From JACMLD01 sp044223995 (GTDB lineage Bacteria > Bacteroidota > Bacteroidia > Chitinophagales > Chitinophagaceae): 64,000 nucleotides of DNA. Positions 53,310 to 61,509 of this stretch are shown in pieces (positions within the stretch are counted from its first letter, which is position 1; every line of letters begins with the position of its first letter). The DNA lies in the NCBI GenBank assembly GCA_044223995.1, contig JBGALE010000002.1:62001-126000 (forward strand), given 5' to 3'. Under the pieces are notes generated by a model. The model ran no database searches, had not been told where the DNA came from, and worked only from the letters and a program-made list of their open reading frames with translations. The translations under genes and the position numbers were made by a program.

Positions 53310-53411
53310 CCGTCCTGTCAATTTGTCTATTTTTTTATTGTAGCATCATAGTTGACAGCCTGAATATTCCCTTACAGAGGGAAAAAAGTATATACCATAT
53401 AACCACAGATT

Positions 53412-56400
53412 ATGATAGGTTTTATTTCAAAATTATTCGGAGGAAACAAGTCGGAAAAGGACGTGAAGTTAATTACACCTGTTGTCGAAAAAATAAACCA
53501 GCATTTTAATAGTTACCAGTCGCTCTCCAACGATGTACTTCGTTCAAAAACTGCGGAATTTAAACAACGAATCAAACAGCACCTTTCGGAAATAGACGCC
53601 ACAATTGCAAAACAAAAGGAAGATGCAGAAAACCTGCCCGCGAGTGAGATGCAATCCAGGGATATTGCCTACCAGGAAATTGATAAACTGGTAAAGGAAC
53701 GCGATGAGCAGATTGAAGTAGCGCTGAAAGAAATTTTACCGGAAGCATTTGCAGTGGTAAAGGAAACTGCCCGTCGGTTCAAGGAAAGCGCTGAAATGGT
53801 TTCCACCGCTACTGAAATGGATAAGGCATTGAGTGTAAAAAAGGATTATGTACGCATTGAAGGAAATAATTCCATTTTTAAAAATTCATGGACCGCAGGT
53901 GGTGGAGAAGTAACCTGGAACATGGTACATTACGATGTACAGTTGATTGGTGGTGCGGTTTTACATTCCGGAAAAATTTCTGAGATGGCGACCGGTGAAG
54001 GTAAAACACTGGTATCTACATTGCCTGCTTACCTGAATGCGCTGGCCGGAGAGGGAGTACATATTGTTACTGTGAATGATTACCTCGCCCGCCGTGACAG
54101 TGAATGGAATGGAACTATTTTTGAGTGGCTGGGTTTGACCGTGGATTGTATCGATAAACACCAGCCCAACAGCGAAGACAGGCGTAAAGCATATCACGCT
54201 GATATTACCTATGGTACCAACAACGAATTTGGTTTCGATTACCTCCGCGATAATATGGTACACAGCCCGGACGAAATGGTACAACGGAAACATCACTACG
54301 CGATGGTGGATGAGGTGGACAGTGTATTGATCGATGATGCGAGGACACCTTTGATTATATCAGGACCTGTTCCCAAGGGCGATGATCAGCAGTACCACAT
54401 TCTAAAGCCACGTGTATTGCAATTGTTCGAGGCACAAAGACAGGTGGCCAATAAATTTTTAATTGAAGCAAAGAAAAAGTTTGCAGAGGGAAACGACGAT
54501 CCAAAAGATGGTGGCCTAGCCCTTATGCGCGCCTATCGCGGCCTGCCAAAGAACAGTGCTTTGATCAAATTCCTCAGTGAACCCGGCATCAAAGTAAAGC
54601 TGCAAAAAGCGGAAAACTATTACCTCGCAGATCAGCAAAAGGAAATGCCAAAAGTTGATGAGGAATTGTATTTCCACATCGATGAAAAAAATAACCAGGT
54701 CGACCTGACAGATAAAGGCCTTTCCATGATAACAAAGAGCGGGGAAGATTCTGAATTCTTTGTATTACCGGATATCGCTGTCAAACTGGGCGAACTGGAC
54801 AAAGACACAACACTTGATGCAGATCAGAAACTTCACCGCAAGGAAGCAATTTTGAATGAATACTCTATTAAAGCTGATCGCATACATACCGTTCAGCAGT
54901 TATTAAAGGCATATACCCTGTTCGACAAGGATATTGAATACGTGGTGATGGATGGGCAGGTAAAGATTGTAGATGAACAAACCGGCCGTATCCTTGATGG
55001 GCGACGTTACAGCGATGGCTTGCACCAGGCGATTGAAGCAAAGGAAAACGTGAAGATTGAAGCCGCTACACAAACCTATGCTACCATTACCCTGCAAAAC
55101 TATTTCCGTATGTACCATAAGCTGGCTGGTATGACCGGTACAGCGGAAACAGAAGCAGCAGAATTGTGGGATATCTATAAACTTGATGTGGTAACCATTC
55201 CAACAAATGTTCCGGCAATACGTAAGGACAGCCAGGATCTTGTTTATAAAACCAAGCGTGAAAAATACAAGGCTGTCATCGACGAAATCGAAGCATTGCG
55301 CAATGCAGGCAGGCCCGTGCTGGTTGGTACAACCAATGTGGAAGTAAGTGAATTGCTGAGTAAAATGCTGCACGGTAAAAAAATTCCGCACAATGTATTG
55401 AATGCAAAACAGCATGCGCGTGAAGCACAGGTGGTGGCAGAAGCCGGTTTGGCAGGCGCTATTACTATTGCTACGAATATGGCCGGGCGTGGTACAGATA
55501 TCAAACTCGGGCCGGGCGTGAAAGATGCTGGCGGTCTCGCCATCATTGGTACGGAGCGCCATGAAAGCCGTCGTGTAGACAGGCAGTTGCGCGGTCGTGC
55601 CGGCCGCCAGGGTGATCCTGGCACTTCACAGTTTTATGTGTCGCTGGAAGATGAACTGATGCGTTTGTTTGGAAGCGATCGTATTGCAGGTTTGATGGAC
55701 CGCTTTGGTTATAAGGAAGGAGAAGTGATCCAGCACAGTATGATCACCAAATCCATTGAACGCGCACAGAAGAAAGTGGAAGAAAACAACTTTGGTATAC
55801 GCAAGCGTTTGCTCGAATACGATGATGTGATGAACAAACAACGCAAAGTGGTATATGAAAAACGCAACCACGCCTTGTTTGGTGAACGCCTCGCACTTGA
55901 TTTGGACAATGCATTTTATACCGTAGCAGAAGGGCTGGTAAATTCTTTCCGCGAGCAGGAAGATTTTGAAGGTTTCAAACTGGCAGTGATTGTTAACTTC
56001 GGAATGGATACGACAATTACAAAAGAAGAATTGGAAAAAGGAAATGCTGCTGAGGTTATTGAAAAATTATACCAGGAAGCCATTACCGGTTATCAGCACA
56101 AAATGGAAGAACTGGCCAGGAGTTCCATTCCTGTATTCAAAAATATCCGTCTTACACAGGGCAATCACATCGAAAATGTTGTTGTTCCATTTACTGATGG
56201 AAGAAAAGGCATACAGGTATTGGCCAACATGCAAAAAACACTGGGCACAGAAGGAAAGGATTTGGTCAATGCATTGGAAAAGACCATCAACCTCGTCATT
56301 ATCGACGACGCATGGAAAGAACACCTGCGCAGGATGGATGATCTCAAACAAAGTGTACAAACAGCTTATCTCGAACAAAAAGATCCGCTGGTTATTTATA

Positions 56401-56738
56401 AAGTAGAAGCATTTGATATTTTCCGCCAGATGGACAGCGAAGTCAATAAAGACATCGTTAGCTTCCTTTGCCATTGTGCCATCCCCATGGAACAAAACAA
56501 TGCTCCTATCCGCGAAGGCCGCGAACAAAAAACAGATATGAGCAGGCTGCAGGCAAACAAAGAAGCCATTGAAGCAGCAGGCGAAGACTATGCTGCCAAT
56601 GAAAAAGATTATTATGATCCATCAGGCGCGGCTGTAAAACAGGAACCGGTAAAAGTGGGCCCAAAAATCGGCCGTAATGATCCTTGTCCCTGCGGGAGCG
56701 GTAAGAAATACAAGAATTGCCACGGAAAAGACGCATAG
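53412..56738 (+). CDS. secA: Preprotein translocase ATPase SecA
   Basis: SecA drives preproteins through SecYEG with ATP. The 1108-residue protein is longer than E. coli SecA (901), as usual in Bacteroidota, because of insertions in the first half. Motifs are GEGKTLVSTLPAYLNAL near 196 (Walker A), VDEVDSVLIDDARTPLI near 299 (Walker B), RGTDIKLGPGV near 696 and QLRGRAGRQGDPG near 724, with the zinc-binding SEC-C tail CPCGSGKKYKNCHG near 1093-1106. The start MIGFISKLFGGN is typical. It is followed by a strong terminator and appears monocistronic. Confidence 0.97.
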   Translation: MIGFISKLFGGNKSEKDVKLITPVVEKINQHFNSYQSLSNDVLRSKTAEFKQRIKQHLSEIDATIAKQKEDAENLPASEMQSRDIAYQEIDKLVKERDEQIEVALKEILPEAFAVVKETARRFKESAEMVSTATEMDKALSVKKDYVRIEGNNSIFKNSWTAGGGEVTWNMVHYDVQLIGGAVLHSGKISEMATGEGKTLVSTLPAYLNALAGEGVHIVTVNDYLARRDSEWNGTIFEWLGLTVDCIDKHQPNSEDRRKAYHADITYGTNNEFGFDYLRDNMVHSPDEMVQRKHHYAMVDEVDSVLIDDARTPLIISGPVPKGDDQQYHILKPRVLQLFEAQRQVANKFLIEAKKKFAEGNDDPKDGGLALMRAYRGLPKNSALIKFLSEPGIKVKLQKAENYYLADQQKEMPKVDEELYFHIDEKNNQVDLTDKGLSMITKSGEDSEFFVLPDIAVKLGELDKDTTLDADQKLHRKEAILNEYSIKADRIHTVQQLLKAYTLFDKDIEYVVMDGQVKIVDEQTGRILDGRRYSDGLHQAIEAKENVKIEAATQTYATITLQNYFRMYHKLAGMTGTAETEAAELWDIYKLDVVTIPTNVPAIRKDSQDLVYKTKREKYKAVIDEIEALRNAGRPVLVGTTNVEVSELLSKMLHGKKIPHNVLNAKQHAREAQVVAEAGLAGAITIATNMAGRGTDIKLGPGVKDAGGLAIIGTERHESRRVDRQLRGRAGRQGDPGTSQFYVSLEDELMRLFGSDRIAGLMDRFGYKEGEVIQHSMITKSIERAQKKVEENNFGIRKRLLEYDDVMNKQRKVVYEKRNHALFGERLALDLDNAFYTVAEGLVNSFREQEDFEGFKLAVIVNFGMDTTITKEELEKGNAAEVIEKLYQEAITGYQHKMEELARSSIPVFKNIRLTQGNHIENVVVPFTDGRKGIQVLANMQKTLGTEGKDLVNALEKTINLVIIDDAWKEHLRRMDDLKQSVQTAYLEQKDPLVIYKVEAFDIFRQMDSEVNKDIVSFLCHCAIPMEQNNAPIREGREQKTDMSRLQANKEAIEAAGEDYAANEKDYYDPSGAAVKQEPVKVGPKIGRNDPCPCGSGKKYKNCHGKDA

Positions 56739-56769
56739 CAGAAAGCCGTTCATTTCAAATTATTTATAC

Positions 56770-56794
56770 AGCATCACACATGTGATGCTTTTTT
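56770..56794 (+). terminator. secA terminator
   Basis: A perfect 8-bp stem AGCATCAC/GTGATGCT with loop ACAT is followed by TTTTT, 32 bases after the secA stop. Confidence 0.9.
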
Positions 56795-56894
56795 ATTGCT
56801 GATTAATATCAAATACATCCATGACGAAAATCAGGTGGCCCGTTTGCCTATAAACATAATTTACCCGCCATTTCTTTACCAATAACAACTGATT

Positions 56895-57329
56895 ATGGCC
56901 AAGACCATCTCCTATCCCGTTAGCAACAAGTACCTCATCCTTTTACGCATCAGTATCGGTATTGTTTATACCTGGTTTGGCGCGCTGAAATTCTTTCACG
57001 GTTATAGTCCTGCAGAAGATCTTGCCGCAAAGACCATCGCCAAACTCACATTTGGATTATTGTCTGATCATACCAACCTGCTATTACTCGCCGGCTGGGA
57101 ATGTGCGATTGGCCTGTTACTGATAACTGGTAAATGGCTGAAACCTGCATTGATTTCTGTATTTATCCATATGGCCTGTACATTCACCCCTCTATTGTTC
57201 TTTCCTTCCGTGTCATTTAAGTTTGTACCATATGGATTTACGCTGGTGGGTCAGTATATTATGAAGAACATTATTATTGTTACGGCCTGCCTGATTTTGT
57301 GGCAACAGGAAAAGGAAAAGAACCGGTAA
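56895..57329 (+). CDS. DoxX/DUF417-like four-helix membrane protein
   Basis: This 144-residue protein has four membrane helices (near 12-28, 58-78, 82-106 and 115-137). Features of the DoxX/DUF417 group are VYTWFGALKFFHGYSPAE near 20-37, the conserved tryptophan-glutamate in LLLAGWECAIGLLLITGK near 61-78, and HMACTFTPLLFFP near 88-100. Members are associated with redox or stress functions, but no precise activity is known. It precedes the next gene by 61 bp, which has its own likely promoter. Confidence 0.82.
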   Translation: MAKTISYPVSNKYLILLRISIGIVYTWFGALKFFHGYSPAEDLAAKTIAKLTFGLLSDHTNLLLLAGWECAIGLLLITGKWLKPALISVFIHMACTFTPLLFFPSVSFKFVPYGFTLVGQYIMKNIIIVTACLILWQQEKEKNR

Positions 57330-57366
57330 GCTCCCTCGCGGCCAAGTTTTGTATGGCATAATAGTC

Positions 57367-57374
57367 TATTTTTG
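57367..57374 (+). promoter_or_regulatory. Candidate promoter of the 57391 gene
   Basis: TATTTTTG is a perfect TAnnTTTG box, preceded by TTTG at 57348-57351 with a spacer of 15 bases, slightly short of the usual distance. It would give a leader of about ten bases before the ATG at 57391. Confidence 0.45.
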
Positions 57375-57390
57375 TGTCTACTGAGACTGT

Positions 57391-57927
57391 ATGCGAAAAG
57401 CAAGTGTTGTCATACTGCTGCTGGTGTATGTTGCCTTCCAGGCAGGAACATTGTCCTGGTATTTTTACAAGCCCATTATTCACGCCATCTGCTACAGCCA
57501 GGTACGTATTCGGTCCGGCAATCACCGTAACGATCCCGAATTGGAAATTAAAACAGATATTACCACTTTTTTACGCGCAAAACAAGACGATCGCGAATTG
57601 CTATGGCAGGGTGTTTTGTACGATATCAGCGACATGAAAGTTAACGGCAATGAGGTACTGCTAAAGGTCGATAAAGACAGCCGCGAAACAAAATGGATGG
57701 AGCTGTATAACAATATTCAAAAACAGCTAACGAAGGACAACGGATCGCATCCGCTACGTGATGTAAATTTCTATAAATGGCTGTCGAAATTGTACACAGC
57801 GAAAGTTGACAAACCTGCCACCAACTACCTGCTGTCCCCAAAAGAGTTATTCTTTGCTGACCCAAAGCAATATATTCCTTCTTTTTCTGCTGACGGGCCT
57901 TCGCAGCCGCCTGACCATCGTTCATAA
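57391..57927 (+). CDS. Membrane-anchored protein of unknown function
   Basis: This 178-residue protein has one N-terminal hydrophobic helix (about 5-31, signal anchor) and a soluble domain with mixed charged residues, a cysteine-poor helical-strand pattern (ITTFLRAKQDDRELLWQGVLYDISDM near 54-79) and a low-complexity tail rich in S, P and D. The KVNGNEVLLKVDKDSRETKW segment near 80-99 suggests a small envelope domain. I recognise no family. It starts 16 bases after a good promoter box and lies 77 bp upstream of the TonB receptor start. Confidence 0.72.
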   Translation: MRKASVVILLLVYVAFQAGTLSWYFYKPIIHAICYSQVRIRSGNHRNDPELEIKTDITTFLRAKQDDRELLWQGVLYDISDMKVNGNEVLLKVDKDSRETKWMELYNNIQKQLTKDNGSHPLRDVNFYKWLSKLYTAKVDKPATNYLLSPKELFFADPKQYIPSFSADGPSQPPDHRS

Positions 57928-58004
57928 ATTTCCAGAAAACAATGGTTCGCAGCATGCATCCCGGTATTACCGGGTGCGATTACTTCATTCTAATATATCC
58001 CGTT

Positions 58005-60104
58005 ATGAAAAAAATCCTGGTGGCCCTGCCACTGATTCTTTCATTTGTTTCTTTTTCACAAACAAAGCAAGACAGTGTTTCTCCATTTGTCCGGCAATTT
58101 GATACCGTATTCATTACACCGCTCGGAAAACAACCTTATAAAAATATTCCATACAATATAGAAGCTGTTAACCTGAATGGCCTTCGCAAAACACCGCGTA
58201 CACAACTGATGCAACAATTAACACAATTGCCATCAGTCAGTAGTATCAGTGCCGGCGGTGCTATCAACAAACCTTTGATACGTGGGCTTTCCTTTAACCA
58301 TGTACAATTGTTTGCACAAGGTGTGCGGATTGACAACCAGACCTGGGACGATCGCCATGATATTGGAATTTCGGACAATGGTTTTGACAAAGTAGAAGTC
58401 ATTAACGGACCTGCTGCATTGCTGTATGGACCCAATACGATGGGCGGTGCCATACTCCTGCATCAAACATTACCTGGTATCAATGAAAAGCTCAATGGTT
58501 TTGTACAACTGGGGTTTTTTGGTAACAGCATGGGCGGAGATTTGAAAGCGGGTGTGCGTGGCAGTAAGAAAGAATTGTTTTACTCCGCGTACGCAACCTA
58601 TCAAATGCATGCGGCGTATGTGCAGGGCGAAGGAGAAGAACCAGCCAATGCAGTGAAGGAAGACAAACCTTTGGCGCCAAATTCAAAATATACCAACCTC
58701 GCAGTCACAGGAACAATTGGCGTGAGAAAAGAAAAAAGGACACACCAGTTTAGTTATAACCTCTACCACCAGTTGCTGGGCATTATCGAAGATGAAAGCC
58801 AGGACCAGGTAAACAATCCTAACCAAACACCGGAGCGTGATTATGAAATGGAAGCGCCTTACCAGGATGTGACCACACATATCATCAGTACACAAAATAA
58901 TTTTACTTCCGGTAACAATGAATTTGTGGTGAACGCGGGATACCAGTACAATGCAAGAAAAGAGTTTGAACCGGGAGCATTGCCCAAATCGAAATTTTTA
59001 GGCGTAGGTTTAAATCTCCAGACATTTACCGCCGATCTTCAGTGGATCGCGAATAAAAACAAACCGGCCGGTTTTACTGTTGGTGTACAGGGATTTTACC
59101 AGGATAATAAAAACGACGGAAATATTGTACTCGTACCCGATGCGCACATCGGAACGGTAGGTGCTTATTTTATTTCTCATGTAAATGTTGACAACTGGAG
59201 TTTACTGGCAGGTGTACGCGTTGATCAGCACCAGTTGAATATGTTTACTACCAATGCCGCCATACCGGATACGTTTAACCCAGCCATCCCACGTCCGGCG
59301 CAGGCCATTAAAAGAAATTATACACCTTTCTCTGCCAATCTTGGCGTTGTGTATCATGCAAATCCTGAACTGACCTTTAAAGTAAACAGCTCCACCGGTT
59401 ATACAGCACCCAACTATGCACAACTCGCAGCATTCGGTAAACACGAAGGCACTTACCGTTTTGAAGCAGGTGATAACAATTTATCGATGGAGAAAAATGT
59501 GGAGGTAGATGGAACCATACAATATGACAATGCCAATGTAAGCGTATCGCTCAATGGGTACCTCAATCACATCAGGGACTATATTTATATCAATCCAACG
59601 GCTGACAGCGTAAAAGGTTTGCGTATTTACCGCTGGACGCAGCACGATGCAAACATTAATGGACTGGAACTCGGCTTCCAATTACATCCATCCGATGCAA
59701 AATGGTTTGAAGGATTTGTACGCGCGGGGCTTGTGCGCGGCATGCTGACCAGCAGTGCCGGCGACTTACCGTACATACCAGCCACCAAAGTTATTACCGG
59801 TTTAACTTTTAAGAAAGAAAACATGGGAAGCTGGAAACAATCGTATGTAACATTGCAAACCAGCGTATATGGCAAACAAAGCAAAGTAGCACAGTTTGAA
59901 GAAGCAACAGACGGTTATTTCCTGGCTGATCTTTTTATTGGAACAACAGCACCATTCGGAAAACACAACCGCTGGAATATCGTGGCTTTTTGTACCAACC
60001 TGTTCAACAAAGGTTACTTCAATCATTTGTCACTGGTAAAGACTATTGATATACGCGAACCGGGCAGAAATATCGGCGCACAGATAAGATACAGTTTCCA
60101 ATAA
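58005..60104 (+). CDS. TonB-dependent outer membrane receptor
   Basis: From MKKILVALPLILSFVSFSQ the protein has 699 residues: a signal peptide, a plug domain (about 30-150, with LIRGLSFNHVQLFAQGVRID near 89 and KVEVINGPAALLYGPNTMGGAI near 127-148) and a 22-strand-like barrel ending in a terminal aromatic residue (YSFQ). It has no N-terminal carboxypeptidase-like domain, so it is of the classical siderophore/metal or vitamin type rather than SusC-like. The ligand is not evident. The frame from 57942 adds 21 residues before the signal peptide and was rejected. Confidence 0.92.
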   Translation: MKKILVALPLILSFVSFSQTKQDSVSPFVRQFDTVFITPLGKQPYKNIPYNIEAVNLNGLRKTPRTQLMQQLTQLPSVSSISAGGAINKPLIRGLSFNHVQLFAQGVRIDNQTWDDRHDIGISDNGFDKVEVINGPAALLYGPNTMGGAILLHQTLPGINEKLNGFVQLGFFGNSMGGDLKAGVRGSKKELFYSAYATYQMHAAYVQGEGEEPANAVKEDKPLAPNSKYTNLAVTGTIGVRKEKRTHQFSYNLYHQLLGIIEDESQDQVNNPNQTPERDYEMEAPYQDVTTHIISTQNNFTSGNNEFVVNAGYQYNARKEFEPGALPKSKFLGVGLNLQTFTADLQWIANKNKPAGFTVGVQGFYQDNKNDGNIVLVPDAHIGTVGAYFISHVNVDNWSLLAGVRVDQHQLNMFTTNAAIPDTFNPAIPRPAQAIKRNYTPFSANLGVVYHANPELTFKVNSSTGYTAPNYAQLAAFGKHEGTYRFEAGDNNLSMEKNVEVDGTIQYDNANVSVSLNGYLNHIRDYIYINPTADSVKGLRIYRWTQHDANINGLELGFQLHPSDAKWFEGFVRAGLVRGMLTSSAGDLPYIPATKVITGLTFKKENMGSWKQSYVTLQTSVYGKQSKVAQFEEATDGYFLADLFIGTTAPFGKHNRWNIVAFCTNLFNKGYFNHLSLVKTIDIREPGRNIGAQIRYSFQ

Positions 60105-60124
60105 AACATTTTCATTACATCAGT

Positions 60125-60153
60125 AAAAACCCCGGAAGATTTCCGGGGTTTTT
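60125..60153. terminator. Bidirectional terminator between TonB receptor and amidohydrolase
   Basis: A perfect 8-bp stem CCCCGGAA/TTCCGGGG with loop GAT is flanked by AAAAA and TTTTT, so it ends both the plus receptor transcript and the minus amidohydrolase transcript. Confidence 0.92.
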
Positions 60154-60174
60154 GATTATAAGTACCAATAACAA

Positions 60175-61497
60175 TTATTTCAACCCATATTTGTACTTAT
60201 ACCGCTCGTTCAATTGTTTCTGCTTATTGTTCAGATCCACCTTTCTTCCCTGGATAAATGCATCCGTCACCACACTGCTCTTCATATCCAGTATATCGCC
60301 ATCACAAATAACGATATTGGCATCCTTACCAGCTTCAATAGAACCTGTTTTATCGTCTACTCCTAAAATTTTTGCTGCATTTAAAGTAATTGCCTGGAGC
60401 GCCTCTTCCTTGCCCAAACCATAAGCAGCAGCGGTACCTGCATTGAAGGAAAGGTTGCGGTAACGGCTTTCATCGTGTTCGTCATTGAGCGCAAACAACA
60501 CACCAGCTTTCTGCAACATGGCAGGTGTTTTATACGGCTGATCCACATCATCGTCCTCAGTTGACGGCAGGCTGTGTTCCTGTCCCAGTATAATAGCAAT
60601 GTTATTTTGCTTTAATAAATCTGCAATCTGCCAGCTTTCGCTGCCACCCACTATCACGACATCAAAACCAAATTCCTGTACAAAATCGATGGCTACCAGC
60701 ATTTGCTTAACCTGGTCGCCGTGTACAAACAATTTTTGTTTTTTGTCAAACAAACCTTTCACAGCTTCATACTTCAGGTTGGTTTCCTTGTGCGTAGTTT
60801 CACCGAGATATGCTTTTGCTTCCCTGAAAAAAGTTTTTATTTCTGCCACTTTTTCCAGCGCCTCCCGTGATGGATCGGCTGGTGGTTGTGCTGCCCCGGG
60901 AAATCCAGGGAACCCACCCCTTCTTCCAAAGCGAACAATAAAACTTGGCATATTGATATGTATACCCCCATCCATGCGGTATGCAGCATCTTCCCAGTTC
61001 CATGCATCGAGTTGCACAACAGATGATGACCCGCTGATAACACCACCCTGGGGTGCCACGCCGGCAAGCAGGATTCCGTTTGCCTTTAATGTATTAATGA
61101 CTTTTGAATCGGTATTATAGGCAACAATGGATCGCACACTTGGGTTGAATTCGCCTATTTCGGCATAGTCATTACTGCCCCGCACGCCATTGGCAATTTC
61201 TTTCAGACCGAGATCGGTGTATGGTAATATCAATCCCGGATACACTTGTTTTCCCTTTGCATCATACACTTTTGCGTCGCCCGAAGGGACCGCAATGCCT
61301 GCACCTACCTGCTCTATTTTTCCATTATTGATTTTAATCGTTCCATTATTAATCACCTGGCCATTGCCTACGTGTATGGTGGCATGGGTGATGAAGATAA
61401 GTCCCTTCGAAGGACCTGCCGGATAAACATCTTCCTGTGCAAAACCGGCCATCGTTGTCAGCAACAGGCAACTTATATTAAAAATTATTTTTTTCAT
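60175..61497 (-). CDS. Exported amidohydrolase-family protein lacking the HxH metal motif
   Basis: This 440-residue protein has a signal peptide (about 1-20, ending GFAQ) and the amidohydrolase composite fold: an N-terminal beta-sandwich (KGLIFITHATIHVGNG near 29), the barrel, and a C-terminal sandwich with AILGVDDKTGSIEAGKDANIVI near 379. Where active members have PGLIDxHxH, it reads VYPGLILPYTDLGL near 92-105, so the two first metal ligands are absent. The conserved late aspartate region LFALNDEHDESR near 334 remains. It starts 12 bp after the larger amidohydrolase and is probably its partner. Activity is doubtful. Confidence 0.85.
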   Translation of the reverse strand: MKKIIFNISCLLLTTMAGFAQEDVYPAGPSKGLIFITHATIHVGNGQVINNGTIKINNGKIEQVGAGIAVPSGDAKVYDAKGKQVYPGLILPYTDLGLKEIANGVRGSNDYAEIGEFNPSVRSIVAYNTDSKVINTLKANGILLAGVAPQGGVISGSSSVVQLDAWNWEDAAYRMDGGIHINMPSFIVRFGRRGGFPGFPGAAQPPADPSREALEKVAEIKTFFREAKAYLGETTHKETNLKYEAVKGLFDKKQKLFVHGDQVKQMLVAIDFVQEFGFDVVIVGGSESWQIADLLKQNNIAIILGQEHSLPSTEDDDVDQPYKTPAMLQKAGVLFALNDEHDESRYRNLSFNAGTAAAYGLGKEEALQAITLNAAKILGVDDKTGSIEAGKDANIVICDGDILDMKSSVVTDAFIQGRKVDLNNKQKQLNERYKYKYGLK

Positions 61498-61509
61498 GTC
61501 TGACCAGTT

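Noticed and set aside
53310..53411. SecM- or VemP-like regulatory leader peptide before secA
   Set aside because: No ATG-started frame is present in the leader, only a small hairpin.
54903..55624. Long minus-strand open frames inside secA
   Set aside because: They are antisense to a certain gene and rich in Cys, His and Phe, typical of shadow frames.
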